Assembly (NCBI GenBank): GCA_025055455.1 | Contig: JANWXD010000010.1 | Location: 1-64,000, forward strand | Length of the DNA: 64,000 bases | Origin: Bryobacteraceae bacterium | GTDB taxonomy: Bacteria; Acidobacteriota; Terriglobia; Bryobacterales; Bryobacteraceae | Direction: 5' to 3' | Shown here: positions 43,279 through 52,340 of the stretch, one piece after another | How the letters are laid out: each line of letters opens with the position of its first letter | How positions within the stretch are numbered: the stretch's first letter is position 1 | The notes under the pieces: generated by a model | Databases searched by the model: none | What the model was told of the DNA's origin: nothing | What the model saw: the letters and a program-made list of their open reading frames with translations, nothing else | Made by a program: the position numbers and the translations under genes

Positions 43279-46200
43279 ATGCGTCGAAAACTTCTGCTGG
43301 GCTGCCTGTGCGCGCTGGCGGCTTGGTACGCGCCGGCGCAACCCCCCGACCTGAAGCCGCTCGAAGGGCTTGCGTGGCGCTTTATCGGCCCGGCCATCAT
43401 GGGAGGGCGCGTCACGGACGTGGAAGGTGTGCCGGGTGACCCTGCCGTGATCTACGCCGGATTCGCGAGCGGCGGCCTCTGGAAAAGCACCAACGGGGGC
43501 CATTCCTGGACGCCGATTTTCGAGGACCAAGGGACGTACTCGATCGGAGATATCGCCCTGGAGCCCGGCAATCCGGAGGTGGTCTGGGTCGGCACCGGGG
43601 AATCCAACACGCGCAACAGCGTCAGCTTCGGTGACGGGGTGTACAAATCCACCGACGGCGGCAAGACTTGGCGCCACCTCGGGCTCAAGGAGACGGAACG
43701 TATCTCGCGGGTGCTGGTGCACCCCAGTGATCCGGATACGGTCTGGGTCGGCGCCTTGGGCCATGCCTTCGGCCCGCACCCGGAGCGCGGCGTCTTCCTC
43801 ACCCGCGACGGCGGCCGCACATGGCACAAGACGCTCCACATCGACGAACATCACGGCGTGTCCGACATGGACGTGGATCCGCGGAACCCGAATATCGTCT
43901 TCGCCGCGATGTGGAAGTTCGAGCGCAAACCCTGGACCCACACCTCAGGCAGCGAGCAGGGCGGCGTCTTCCGCTCACACGACGGCGGCCAGACGTGGAA
44001 GAAGCTCGAAAAGGGCCTGCCCAAGCTGATGGGACGCATCGGCGTCAAGGTGGCGCCCAGCAACCCGCGAGTGGTGTACGTCATCGCGGAAAGCAAAGAC
44101 GGGACACTGTTTCGCTCCGACGACGGCGGCGACAGTTTCCGCAAGGTCAGCGACGATCGGGAGATTGTTTCGCGCGGATTCTACTACGCGGACCTGCGCG
44201 TGGATCCCTCCAACGAGAACCGCCTGTACGCTCTGGCGACGCGCCTCTTCCTCTCCGTGGACGGCGGCAAGACGTGGAAGTCCATCACCGGCGGCACGCA
44301 CGTGGATTATCACGCTCTCTGGATCGATCCCGTCAACCCGAAGCGCCTCTGGCAGGGCAACGACGGGGGGCTGGCCGTTTCCCACGACGGCGGCGAGACC
44401 TGGCAGGCAGTCTACAACATCGCGCTCGGGCAGTTTTATCAGATCCACGCGGACAACCGCCAGCCGTTCTATTACGTCATGGGTGGGCTTCAGGACAACG
44501 GAAGTTGGACCGGCCCATCGCGCACGCGCGAGCCCGCGGGCATCCTCAACGACGACTGGCGCCTGGTTTCCTTCGGCGACGGATTTTATATCTTCAACCA
44601 CCCGGATGAGCCCGATTTGTATCTGAGCGAATCGCAAGGGGGCCGGGTGGTGCGTACCGACCTGCGCACGCGGGAGCAGCAGTCGGTGGCCGTCGAAGCG
44701 GTCGGCACGGCAGGCGGCGGCGCGGCCGAGGCCCGGTACCGATTCAACTGGAATGCGCCTCTGGTGCCGTCTCCGCACGACAAGAACACGGTCTACACGG
44801 CAGGCAACGTCGTGTTCCGATCCACGGATTTTGGCAGGACCTGGCGGGCCATCAGCCCGGATCTCACCACCGATGACAAAGAGAAGCAGAAACCGGCGGG
44901 AGGCCCGGTCTGGTTCGACAACTCCACGGCGGAATACCACTGCACTGTGCTGAGCCTAGCCGAATCGCCGGTGAAGCCTGGCATGATCTGGGCGGGCACC
45001 GACGACGGGAATCTGCAATTGACCACCGACGGCGGCAAGAGTTGGCGGAACCTCATCGGCAACGTGCCCGGCATTCCGCCCCACTCGCCGGTGTCTCACA
45101 TCGAACCCTCGTGGACCTCGCCGGAGGTGGCTTACGTGGCCTTCGACCGGCACATGTTCGATGACTTCCGCCCGTATATCTTCAAGACGGAAGACGGCGG
45201 GCGAACCTGGACGCGCATTTCGGGCGATCTGCCCGCGAAAGCCTATGTGCACATCGTGCGCGAGGACCCGAGGAACCCCAAATTGCTGTACGCCGGCACC
45301 GAGTTGGGCCTTTACGCCAGCTACGACGGCGGCAAGCATTGGCGTTTCCTGAAATTGAAGAACCTTCCGCCGGTGCCGGTGCACGACATCCTGGTGCATC
45401 CGCGGGAGAACGATTTGATTCTCGGCACGCATGGACGGAGCATCGTGATTCTGGACGACGCGACGCCGGTGCAACAGTGGAGTCCGGACCTAGCCAGCCG
45501 GGAGGCGCACTTGTTTCCGGTGCGGCCTGCGCTTCGCTTTGCCACGCGAATGAGCCGCTACGGGCTGGGCGGCGCGCAGTTCAAGGGACCGAACCCACCC
45601 TACGGGGCGCTGATCACGTTCTATCTCAAAGAGGACGCCCCGGAAAAAAATCCTCCGAAGATCGAGATTCTGGACGCCGCCGGCAAAGTCATCCGGACAC
45701 TGGACGAAGTCCCGCGCGGAAAAGGCGTCCACCGCGTGGCATGGGACTTGCGCATGGATCCACCCGCCAGGCGGCGACCGCCCGAAGACGACGAAGAAGA
45801 CTTCGGCGCGGGTCTCCAGGGCGTGCACGTGCTGCCGGGAACCTACACGGTTCGTTTGCGCGTCGCGGGCCGCGCGGTGGAAGAAAAGGTCGAGGTCCGC
45901 ATGGATCCGACCGTGCGCGTCACTCGCGCCGAGCTCGAAGAGCGATTCGAACTTGCGGCCAAGCTGCGGGAGATGGTGCACGAAGGCAATCGCAGCTTGA
46001 AGGCGCTCGACAGTCTCAAGCACCAGCTCGAGCAGACGGCGAAACTGTTGCAGGAGCAGGCACCAGAAAAAGCGCGGCAGATGGGGAAGACATTCGAGGA
46101 CTACCAGAAGGAGATCGCTCGAGTCACGGAGACCATCGGGCGCCCGCCAGGCGCCTCGACATTGGAGTACGGCCCGCGGGTGGTCGAGAAGCTGGTGGCG

Positions 46201-46413
46201 CTCTACCAAGCGGTGGAGGGGCCGAACGCGGCACCTACCGACCGCCAGAAGGAGGCCGCCGAGGAACTGTCCTTGGAGTTCGCCCGGCGCATCGAGGCCG
46301 TCCGTGAATTCTTCCGCCGCACGGTGGCGGACTGGAACCGCGCTCTGGCCGCGGCCGGGGTGCCGCAATTGTTTGTGGCGGAGTTGGAATCGACGGAACG
46401 GAGGTCAAGATGA
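43279..46413 (+). CDS. secreted Asp-box/VPS10-like beta-propeller protein
   Basis: Large protein of 1044 residues with signal peptide (MRRKLLLGCLCALAAWYAPAQ in part). At least eleven Asp-box (BNR) turns of the S-x-D-x-G-x-x-W type are visible, such as STDGGKTWRH, TRDGGRTWHK, SHDGGQTWKK, SVDGGKTWKS, SHDGGETWQA, TTDGGKSWRN and TEDGGRTWTR, forming two sortilin/VPS10-like propellers. After about residue 740 come a beta-rich domain and a charged helical region (FELAAKLREMVHEGN). The family is abundant in Acidobacteria and Bacteroidetes and is often annotated as glycosyl hydrolase without proof. TATATT ends 7 nt before the ATG and there is no Shine-Dalgarno. The stop overlaps the next start (ATGA). 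Confidence 0.87.
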   Translation: MRRKLLLGCLCALAAWYAPAQPPDLKPLEGLAWRFIGPAIMGGRVTDVEGVPGDPAVIYAGFASGGLWKSTNGGHSWTPIFEDQGTYSIGDIALEPGNPEVVWVGTGESNTRNSVSFGDGVYKSTDGGKTWRHLGLKETERISRVLVHPSDPDTVWVGALGHAFGPHPERGVFLTRDGGRTWHKTLHIDEHHGVSDMDVDPRNPNIVFAAMWKFERKPWTHTSGSEQGGVFRSHDGGQTWKKLEKGLPKLMGRIGVKVAPSNPRVVYVIAESKDGTLFRSDDGGDSFRKVSDDREIVSRGFYYADLRVDPSNENRLYALATRLFLSVDGGKTWKSITGGTHVDYHALWIDPVNPKRLWQGNDGGLAVSHDGGETWQAVYNIALGQFYQIHADNRQPFYYVMGGLQDNGSWTGPSRTREPAGILNDDWRLVSFGDGFYIFNHPDEPDLYLSESQGGRVVRTDLRTREQQSVAVEAVGTAGGGAAEARYRFNWNAPLVPSPHDKNTVYTAGNVVFRSTDFGRTWRAISPDLTTDDKEKQKPAGGPVWFDNSTAEYHCTVLSLAESPVKPGMIWAGTDDGNLQLTTDGGKSWRNLIGNVPGIPPHSPVSHIEPSWTSPEVAYVAFDRHMFDDFRPYIFKTEDGGRTWTRISGDLPAKAYVHIVREDPRNPKLLYAGTELGLYASYDGGKHWRFLKLKNLPPVPVHDILVHPRENDLILGTHGRSIVILDDATPVQQWSPDLASREAHLFPVRPALRFATRMSRYGLGGAQFKGPNPPYGALITFYLKEDAPEKNPPKIEILDAAGKVIRTLDEVPRGKGVHRVAWDLRMDPPARRRPPEDDEEDFGAGLQGVHVLPGTYTVRLRVAGRAVEEKVEVRMDPTVRVTRAELEERFELAAKLREMVHEGNRSLKALDSLKHQLEQTAKLLQEQAPEKARQMGKTFEDYQKEIARVTETIGRPPGASTLEYGPRVVEKLVALYQAVEGPNAAPTDRQKEAAEELSLEFARRIEAVREFFRRTVADWNRALAAAGVPQLFVAELESTERRSR

Positions 46414-48431
46414 GACGCGCAATCGGGGCCCTCGCTGGAGCGGTGCTGGTGGGCTGCGGGTTGGGTGGCGAAAAGACCGCGCGAATCGAAAGCTCGGGAA
46501 TTCGGATCGAGTTCAACGACCGCATGCACACCCGAATCACGGCACGGACCGACGGCCGAGAGACGCCGCTCGGCGCGTTTCAGCCCTCCGAATCCGTGAG
46601 CCTGGCCTCGGGCGACGTCAAGGATTTCGTGCTACGCCGCGTGCGATCGGAGAAAATCCGCGACCGCATCGGGCCCGGCACACGCTACACGCTCACCGGC
46701 GACGCCGCGTCGTTGCGGAAGACGGTGCTGGTGACGCTGTACGATTCGTTTCCCACCATGGCGGTTTTCCAGGTTTCTTACGAGAACACAGGACAAGGCG
46801 ACGTTACCGTGACGGGTTGGACCAACCATGCGCTCGCGGTGGAGGCGCAGGCCGCCCAGGAGCCAGCTTTCTGGTCCCTCCAAGCCGGCTCCTACGCCAA
46901 ACGCCCTGATTGGGTGCTGCCGCTTCAGGTCGGATTCCGCCAGGAAAATTTCCTCGGCATGAACGCCACCGATTACGGCGGCGGCACGCCGGTCGTCGAC
47001 GTCTGGCGGCGGGACGCGGGTCTGGCGGTGGGCCACTTGGAGCTCGCGCCGAAGCTGGTTTCGCTTCCTGTGGCCCGGCCGGAGCCGGGCTATGCCACGG
47101 TAGCCGTGGCGGCGCGCGTTCACCGGGTGCTCAAGCCGGGCGAGCAGTTCCGCACCCTACGGACATTTGTCGCCGTGCACCGGGGAGACTATTTCGAGAC
47201 CCTTGTGCAATACCGGCGGTTCATGACCGCGCAGGGGGTCCGCTTCGGCCAGCCCCCGGAGGTGGCTTTCGAACCCATCTGGTGCGCCTGGGGTTTCGGG
47301 CGGAAGTTCCTCCCGGCGCAAATCGAGCGCGCCTTGCCGATGGTCAAGAGGCTCGGCTTCGGTTGGGTTGTAGTGGACGACGGCTGGCAGGAAGCGGAAG
47401 GAGACTGGCGGCCTGTTCGCTCCAAATTCCCGCGGGGCGACGACGACATGCGCGCGCTGGTGGACCGCATCCACGCGGCAGGCTTCCGGGCGCAGTTGTG
47501 GTGGGCGCCGCTTGCGGCGGATCCGGGAACTGAACTGTTGCGCCGCCGCCCGGACGTGGTTCTCCAGACCGCGGACGGGGGCACGCAAAAGATCACGTGG
47601 TGGGATTCTGTCTACTTGTGTCCGGCCTACGACAAAGTCTGGCAGGACGCGCGAGAGTTCGTCGTGCGCGCCCTCCGGGAGTGGGACTACGACGGACTCA
47701 AGATTGACGGCCAACATCTCAACGCGGCGCCGCCTTGTTACAACCCGCGCCACGGGCACCGCAGCCCGGAGGAGGCTTACGAGGGCCTTCCGGGATTCTT
47801 CCAGGTCATCTACGAGGCCGCGCGGAGCGTCAAGCCAGACGCTCTCGTGGAGATCTGCCCCTGCGGAACCTCCTACTCCTTCTTCACGCTTCCCTACCTC
47901 AACATGGCCGTGGCTTCGGATCCGACCAGTTCCTGGCAAATTCGAACGAAAGGCAAGACGCTCCGGGCGCTGCTGGGACCAGCGGCGGTGTATTTCGGGG
48001 ACCACGTGGAGCTGAGTGATGACGGGACGGATTTCGCATCCACATTGGGCGTCGGAGGCGTGATCGGCACGAACTTCGTTTGGCCGCCGGCGGGCCGCAG
48101 GCGAGTGGATTTGACGCCCGAGCGGGAGCAGCTTTTTGCACGCTGGGTGGAGATCTACCGCCGATTGATGCTACCAAAGGGCGAGTACTTGGGCGCACTG
48201 TACGACATCGGCTTTGACCGCCCCGAGGCGCACGCCATCCGCAAGGATGGTCGCATGTATTATGCCTTTTTCGCCCCTTCGTGGCACGGACCGGTGGTGC
48301 TTCGGGGCCTCGAGCCTCGGCCCTATCGGGTCACAGATTACACGCGAGGCATCGATTACGGCACAGTCAAAGGCCCCCAGGCGACGCTCAAGGTGCGCTT
48401 CGAACGACACTTATTGCTCGAGGCGCGTTGA
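46410..48431 (+). CDS. GH36-like alpha-galactosidase, lipoprotein
   Basis: Protein of 673 residues with a lipobox-type signal (LAGAVLVGCG). A beta-rich N-terminal domain (about 25-280) precedes a TIM barrel: FEPIWCAWGFGRKF, WVVVDDGWQEAEGDW, GFRAQLWWAPLAADPGTEL in part, DYDGLKIDGQHLNA with the likely nucleophile Asp, and ASDPTSSWQIR with the likely acid/base Asp. This order is that of GH36/GH27-type melibiases. Coupled to the Asp-box gene by ATGA. Substrate is probably an alpha-galactoside or related plant glycan; exact specificity is unknown. Confidence 0.82.
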   Translation: MRRAIGALAGAVLVGCGLGGEKTARIESSGIRIEFNDRMHTRITARTDGRETPLGAFQPSESVSLASGDVKDFVLRRVRSEKIRDRIGPGTRYTLTGDAASLRKTVLVTLYDSFPTMAVFQVSYENTGQGDVTVTGWTNHALAVEAQAAQEPAFWSLQAGSYAKRPDWVLPLQVGFRQENFLGMNATDYGGGTPVVDVWRRDAGLAVGHLELAPKLVSLPVARPEPGYATVAVAARVHRVLKPGEQFRTLRTFVAVHRGDYFETLVQYRRFMTAQGVRFGQPPEVAFEPIWCAWGFGRKFLPAQIERALPMVKRLGFGWVVVDDGWQEAEGDWRPVRSKFPRGDDDMRALVDRIHAAGFRAQLWWAPLAADPGTELLRRRPDVVLQTADGGTQKITWWDSVYLCPAYDKVWQDAREFVVRALREWDYDGLKIDGQHLNAAPPCYNPRHGHRSPEEAYEGLPGFFQVIYEAARSVKPDALVEICPCGTSYSFFTLPYLNMAVASDPTSSWQIRTKGKTLRALLGPAAVYFGDHVELSDDGTDFASTLGVGGVIGTNFVWPPAGRRRVDLTPEREQLFARWVEIYRRLMLPKGEYLGALYDIGFDRPEAHAIRKDGRMYYAFFAPSWHGPVVLRGLEPRPYRVTDYTRGIDYGTVKGPQATLKVRFERHLLLEAR

Positions 48432-48506
48432 TGCCCTGGACGTACGCCCCGATTCCCGGCACGGACGCCTGGGGGTGGCCCGTCTGCAACCTCACCCCAT
48501 CCTCGG

Positions 48507-50264
48507 TCATAGCACGGGGACGCTCTTGAAGATCTCCCAGGCGTATGCGAAGACACCCGGCGCCACGCCCTCCGAGACCAAGGGCGCGGAAAAACGACCA
48601 AACTGGCGGCCATCGTTGGTGGCGATGAGCCCCAGCATGCCGACGCTGCCGTCGGAGCCGCTGGCCGATGCCGGGGGCAACACGGCAGTGGCCTGAGGGG
48701 GGACGGTGAACGTCCGGGCTCCGGCTGGGGCAGTGCAATAAAAGATCCCCAAGTCGAAAATGGGATCGGCGTCCGTCCCACCGACGCGCCCGCCGCTCAT
48801 GCCGACGATGGCGACGATTGCGCCCGACTCGGTCCCGCCGCCGGTCCAAGTGACGGTCAATGGCTGACCGCGTGCGATGCTGGCGATAGAGTCCCGATTG
48901 GTCCATGCAAAGGCGGAGGGGAACTGGGTCGAAGCCGTGAAAGCCCGTACGTCGGCGCCGCCAGGTGCGGACAGAGTGTACGTTCCGGCCGCCAAGGTGG
49001 GGCTGCCGGTCCCCCCCACGCCGCCGAAACTCGACTGGTATAGCAGAAGATTGTAGACATTTCCGGCTGCTTTCGGCACCGCCCGATTGGCGGCATTGGG
49101 CCCGTTGAGGATCAGTTGCGGACCCGCATCGAGGGCTGCCGGAAGCGGCGTTACAGAATCCAAGTCGGCCCGCCCTCGGTGCCGGCGGTAGTAGCAGGTT
49201 CCGGTCTCGATCACGAGGCCGGCCGGCATGCCATCCATTTGGTCCGCCCGGAAGCGAAAGATTCCTCCGCCGACGTCCTCCGTGGCCATCTCCACATTTC
49301 CAAGGCCCGGCAGGGTGACGTGCGAGGTTGCCTTCGTCAACAAGAAAGAGCCCACCGTGACCGTGCCTCCCGCATCCAGAGCACGAACCTGGTCCGCGGC
49401 CAGGAAGGGATGGCTGCAGACATCGACGCCACCCGGAGCAATGGCCAGTGTGCCGAGATTGCTGAGCCGGCCCCCCGCACGCACTTGGACCGGTACCGCG
49501 CATCCCTCCGGGGTATTTAGGGGAAGCGTGAAATTGATCTGGTCCAGACCGGGCGAGCCGGGGGAGCGGCCGGCATAGGTCGGCGTTATCTCCAAGCCCC
49601 CGACGATCACGCGCACTTGCGCCGCGTCCTTCATGTCGCCGGAGCTTCCGCCAGTGACATCGGAGGCGGGATCCGGTCCCAATCCCGTGCCCCAAAGCAC
49701 CAGCGACTCGCCTCGACGTGCGGGACGAAATTGCCAGGTCCGACCCTGATAATTCAGGCTGCCGCTGGTCATCCGAACCAGACTGACTCCGTTGTTCAAA
49801 TTGCTGTTGGTCACCTGCGCCGGCCCGTAACCTGCCGCATTAGCCGTGGCAAAACCGAAGTGGCGGTCGACCACCTTCACGCGCACCGGAGCGCTCGCCA
49901 CGCCGTTGTAGATCACCCGGACGTCGTAGTCGCCGGCCGGCGTCGTGGAGGGCAGCAGGGCGGCGAGCTGCGTCGCCATGGTGTACCACAGCCGGCATTC
50001 GACAGCTGCTCCCCCAGCTGCAGGCGTGAAAGTTACCCTTGAGCCGGCCAGCTCCGTCGGAAACGGCACGCTGCTCGCCACGGTCAAACTGGAGGGCCCG
50101 AGTCCCGTACCGAAGACCACGAACCAGCTCCCTCGGGCAATGTCCGGCAAGTAGGAACTCGCATGGACAACTCCGGTGCCGTCACTACGAATTACCGGCT
50201 GGCCCGGGGCGCTTACACTCAAGACGAGCACCAGTGAGAAGGCATGGGAAACGCGCGATTTCAT
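48507..50264 (-). CDS. secreted TIGR03437-like protein
   Basis: Protein of 585 residues with signal peptide (MKSRVSHAFSLVLVLSVSAPGQP). Two copies of the domain typical for Solibacter-type secreted proteins are seen: VVHASSYLPDIARGSWFVVFGTGLGPS in the first (quoted in part: DIARGSWFVVFGTGLGPS) and SLVLWGTGLGPDPASDVTGG with TYAGRSPGSPGLDQINF in the second. The C-terminal half is beta-rich and Gly/Ala/Thr-rich without known motifs. Function unknown; probably surface-exposed. The family is close to diagnostic for Bryobacterales. Confidence 0.8.
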   Translation of the reverse strand: MKSRVSHAFSLVLVLSVSAPGQPVIRSDGTGVVHASSYLPDIARGSWFVVFGTGLGPSSLTVASSVPFPTELAGSRVTFTPAAGGAAVECRLWYTMATQLAALLPSTTPAGDYDVRVIYNGVASAPVRVKVVDRHFGFATANAAGYGPAQVTNSNLNNGVSLVRMTSGSLNYQGRTWQFRPARRGESLVLWGTGLGPDPASDVTGGSSGDMKDAAQVRVIVGGLEITPTYAGRSPGSPGLDQINFTLPLNTPEGCAVPVQVRAGGRLSNLGTLAIAPGGVDVCSHPFLAADQVRALDAGGTVTVGSFLLTKATSHVTLPGLGNVEMATEDVGGGIFRFRADQMDGMPAGLVIETGTCYYRRHRGRADLDSVTPLPAALDAGPQLILNGPNAANRAVPKAAGNVYNLLLYQSSFGGVGGTGSPTLAAGTYTLSAPGGADVRAFTASTQFPSAFAWTNRDSIASIARGQPLTVTWTGGGTESGAIVAIVGMSGGRVGGTDADPIFDLGIFYCTAPAGARTFTVPPQATAVLPPASASGSDGSVGMLGLIATNDGRQFGRFSAPLVSEGVAPGVFAYAWEIFKSVPVL

Positions 50265-50317
50265 TTCTCAGCCCTGTCCTCCTTATCCTCGTGTAGCGTC
50301 CTGAGAAAGCAGATCCC

Positions 50318-51090
50318 TCAAAACCCCTCCGCGCGGCCCCAGAAGCGCTCCCCCAGATCCCGCCGGAGGGAACCTCTTCAAGATCGTCGTACTTGCCTTG
50401 GCACTTTAGGTTCAGCCCGTTGGTGACAGCCGTCATCAGCTCGAAACCAATAAAGTCGCGACTTCGGGGCGCGTAGACCACGGCTACGCAATACTTAGGT
50501 CCGTAGCCGACGGAAATTTTCCGCCGCACGCCTTGCACCCCGAACTCGGCCTGTCCGCGCTGGTCGCGGACCAAATCGCCGAAGATACTATCCAGAGCCA
50601 GGTCCTGGGTGGTGGTATGGGCGAGCGGAAATTGCGCCATCCGCTTCGGGTGCCACCAGAATTCGCGGCGGCGAGCGAGCACCGCGGCCTTGTCGTCGGC
50701 CTCCAAGCGGGCGATCCGCCGATGGGACGAAAAGGCGAGCAAGCCGTGGATGGGCTTACCGTTCGAATTGCGGCGCAGGTTCCCGAGACTCGGATTCAGA
50801 ACGAATGTCCGGCCATTGGCGTACAAGGTGTCCTGATCGAGACGGTTGGCCCGGGGCGCCAGCTGAGAATCGCCGCACCGCACGGGCTTGCGGGCCAACC
50901 CGCTCAACTGCTCGAACGGAACCCAGAAAATATTGCGGCCGTTGACGGTGAATTCGTAAGCGTTATGGCCGATCGAGGGCGCCACGGAGACCCCCGCGTT
51001 TCGCGCGGTGTCTACCAGCCGAACAATCTCGATTCCGTCGGAAATCGTTCGCGCCGCTTTGTAGGGTTCCGCCACGGAGCCAACCGCCAT
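50318..51090 (-). pseudogene. aldose 1-epimerase-like gene with internal deletion and frameshift
   Basis: The N-terminal half (SVAPSIGHNAYEFTVNG, LAPRANRLDQDTLYANG, PIHGLL) and the later part (RKISVGYGPKYCVAVVYAPRSRDFI in part, FELMTAVTNGLNL) match mutarotase-like proteins. Between FPLAHT and LDSIFGDLVRDQRG about 60-70 residues of the usual fold are missing, including the segment with the catalytic GxHPYF-type His. Near 50350-50354 a run of five C on the plus strand makes the C-terminus leave the frame; one base more would give ERFWGRAEGF and a stop at 50318. The unshifted frame runs to 50185 over the next gene. Probably inactive. Confidence 0.72.
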
Positions 51091-51112
51091 TAGACAACCC
51101 AGACCGCGAGTC

Positions 51113-51523
51113 TCATTGATCCCTGTGCTCTTGAAGGTCGAGCGTCATCTCCTCGCGGCAGCACATACACAACCCAGGCCGGTAGACGCGAATGGCGCAC
51201 GTCTCGCACCAATAGGTGATCAGATAGCGCTTTTCGTTCTTGCGGACGAACATAGCCTTGGTGTGAATCGGGCCTACGAGGAAGCGACGCGGCCCTACGA
51301 AGCGCCCCACTACCTCCAGGTCCGCCCCCGTCAACCGCTGGTCGTTCAGGACCGCCACCGTCGACTCGTCCCCGTCAAGCTCGATCGTGCCGTGTTGTTC
51401 GGTGTCGAGGGCAGGCGGCTGGCCGGGAATTTGCACCAGCCGACCGCGAATCGCAACTTGCTCGGCCACTGCCTCCGACACTAGGGCGGCGGCAGCGAGG
51501 AACAGGAACTCACGGCGCAACAT
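51113..51523 (-). CDS. small exported protein with C-terminal Cys cluster
   Basis: No family recognised. 136 residues: signal peptide (MLRREFLFLAAAALVSEAVAE), a beta-rich central domain (VAIRGRLVQIPG, LTGADLEVVGRFVGPRRF), and a C-terminal pair of Cys motifs in YWCETCAIRVYRPGLCMCC that could bind zinc, iron-sulfur or haem-free metal. TACAAT ends 7 nt before the ATG, again a near-leaderless arrangement. Downstream of deoC on the same strand, upstream of the epimerase pseudogene. Confidence 0.72.
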   Translation of the reverse strand: MLRREFLFLAAAALVSEAVAEQVAIRGRLVQIPGQPPALDTEQHGTIELDGDESTVAVLNDQRLTGADLEVVGRFVGPRRFLVGPIHTKAMFVRKNEKRYLITYWCETCAIRVYRPGLCMCCREEMTLDLQEHRDQ

Positions 51524-51599
51524 TATCCTTATTGTATGATGCGGCGCACGAACGACACTCCGGCCGTGGAGTCGCCAATTAGCAAAGCCCGTGACGCCG

Positions 51600-52334
51600 T
51601 CAGGACGGCGATGAAACGGCTTGCTCGCGCAAGCGCGTCTTCCAATCCTCGAGGATCTTGACGGTCGCTGTGGCTCCGAACCGGTCGGCACCCGCTTCGT
51701 ACGCCGCCAGGGCCATATCCAACGTACGGACGCCTCCAGCGGCCTTGATGCGCACGTTCGGCCCCGCATAGCGGCGCATCAGCCGAAGGTCTTCGAGCGT
51801 GGCGCCCGAGGGGGCGAACCCCGTCGAGGTTTTCACGAAGTCTACACCCGCACGTGTGGCGATCTTACAGGCAATGATCTTGAGTTCGTCGGTAAGGTAG
51901 GCATTTTCGAAAATGACCTTGAGCAGAACGCCGGATTCGTGACAGGCATCCGCGATCTGGCGCAATTCCGTCTCCACATATTGGAAGCAGCGGGAGACCA
52001 GCTTGCCGATGTTTAGCACCATGTCGACCTCGCGGGCGCCGCGGCGGATCAGATCGCGGACCTCGTACAGCTTGGCCGCCGTCGTCGAGGAGCCGTGGGG
52101 AAAGCCCGCCACCGAACCTACCGCCACATCCGTCCCGCGCAGCCACTCGACAGCCAAATCCACGTCGGACGGACGCACCGAAACGCTGGCGACGCCATAC
52201 GCGCGTGCGATGCGACATCCTTCCTCGACTTGTTCCTCGGTCAGCTCGGGACGGAGCAATGAGTGGTCGATCATGCGCGCCAAGCTTTCGTAGCTAGTAA
52301 GTGGGGGCCGGCTCAGTTCGTGGATTGGATCCAT
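51600..52334 (-). CDS. deoC: deoxyribose-phosphate aldolase
   Basis: Class I aldolase splitting 2-deoxyribose 5-phosphate into glyceraldehyde 3-phosphate and acetaldehyde. 244 residues. Family segments: MIDHSLLRPELTEEQV, SVAGFPHGSSTTAAKLYE, EVDMVLNIG, the region with the Schiff-base Lys VDFVKTSTGFAPSGAT, and RIKAAGGVRT with the second Lys. Begins 6 nt after the cpoB stop, so it is at the 3' end of the tol-pal transcript. Confidence 0.95.
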   Translation of the reverse strand: MDPIHELSRPPLTSYESLARMIDHSLLRPELTEEQVEEGCRIARAYGVASVSVRPSDVDLAVEWLRGTDVAVGSVAGFPHGSSTTAAKLYEVRDLIRRGAREVDMVLNIGKLVSRCFQYVETELRQIADACHESGVLLKVIFENAYLTDELKIIACKIATRAGVDFVKTSTGFAPSGATLEDLRLMRRYAGPNVRIKAAGGVRTLDMALAAYEAGADRFGATATVKILEDWKTRLREQAVSSPS

Positions 52335-52340
52335 CGTGAA

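Noticed and set aside
50185-50318. C-terminal extension of the aldose epimerase frame
   Set aside because: It results from a frameshift and overlaps the signal peptide region of the next gene; the family-like ending is in another frame.
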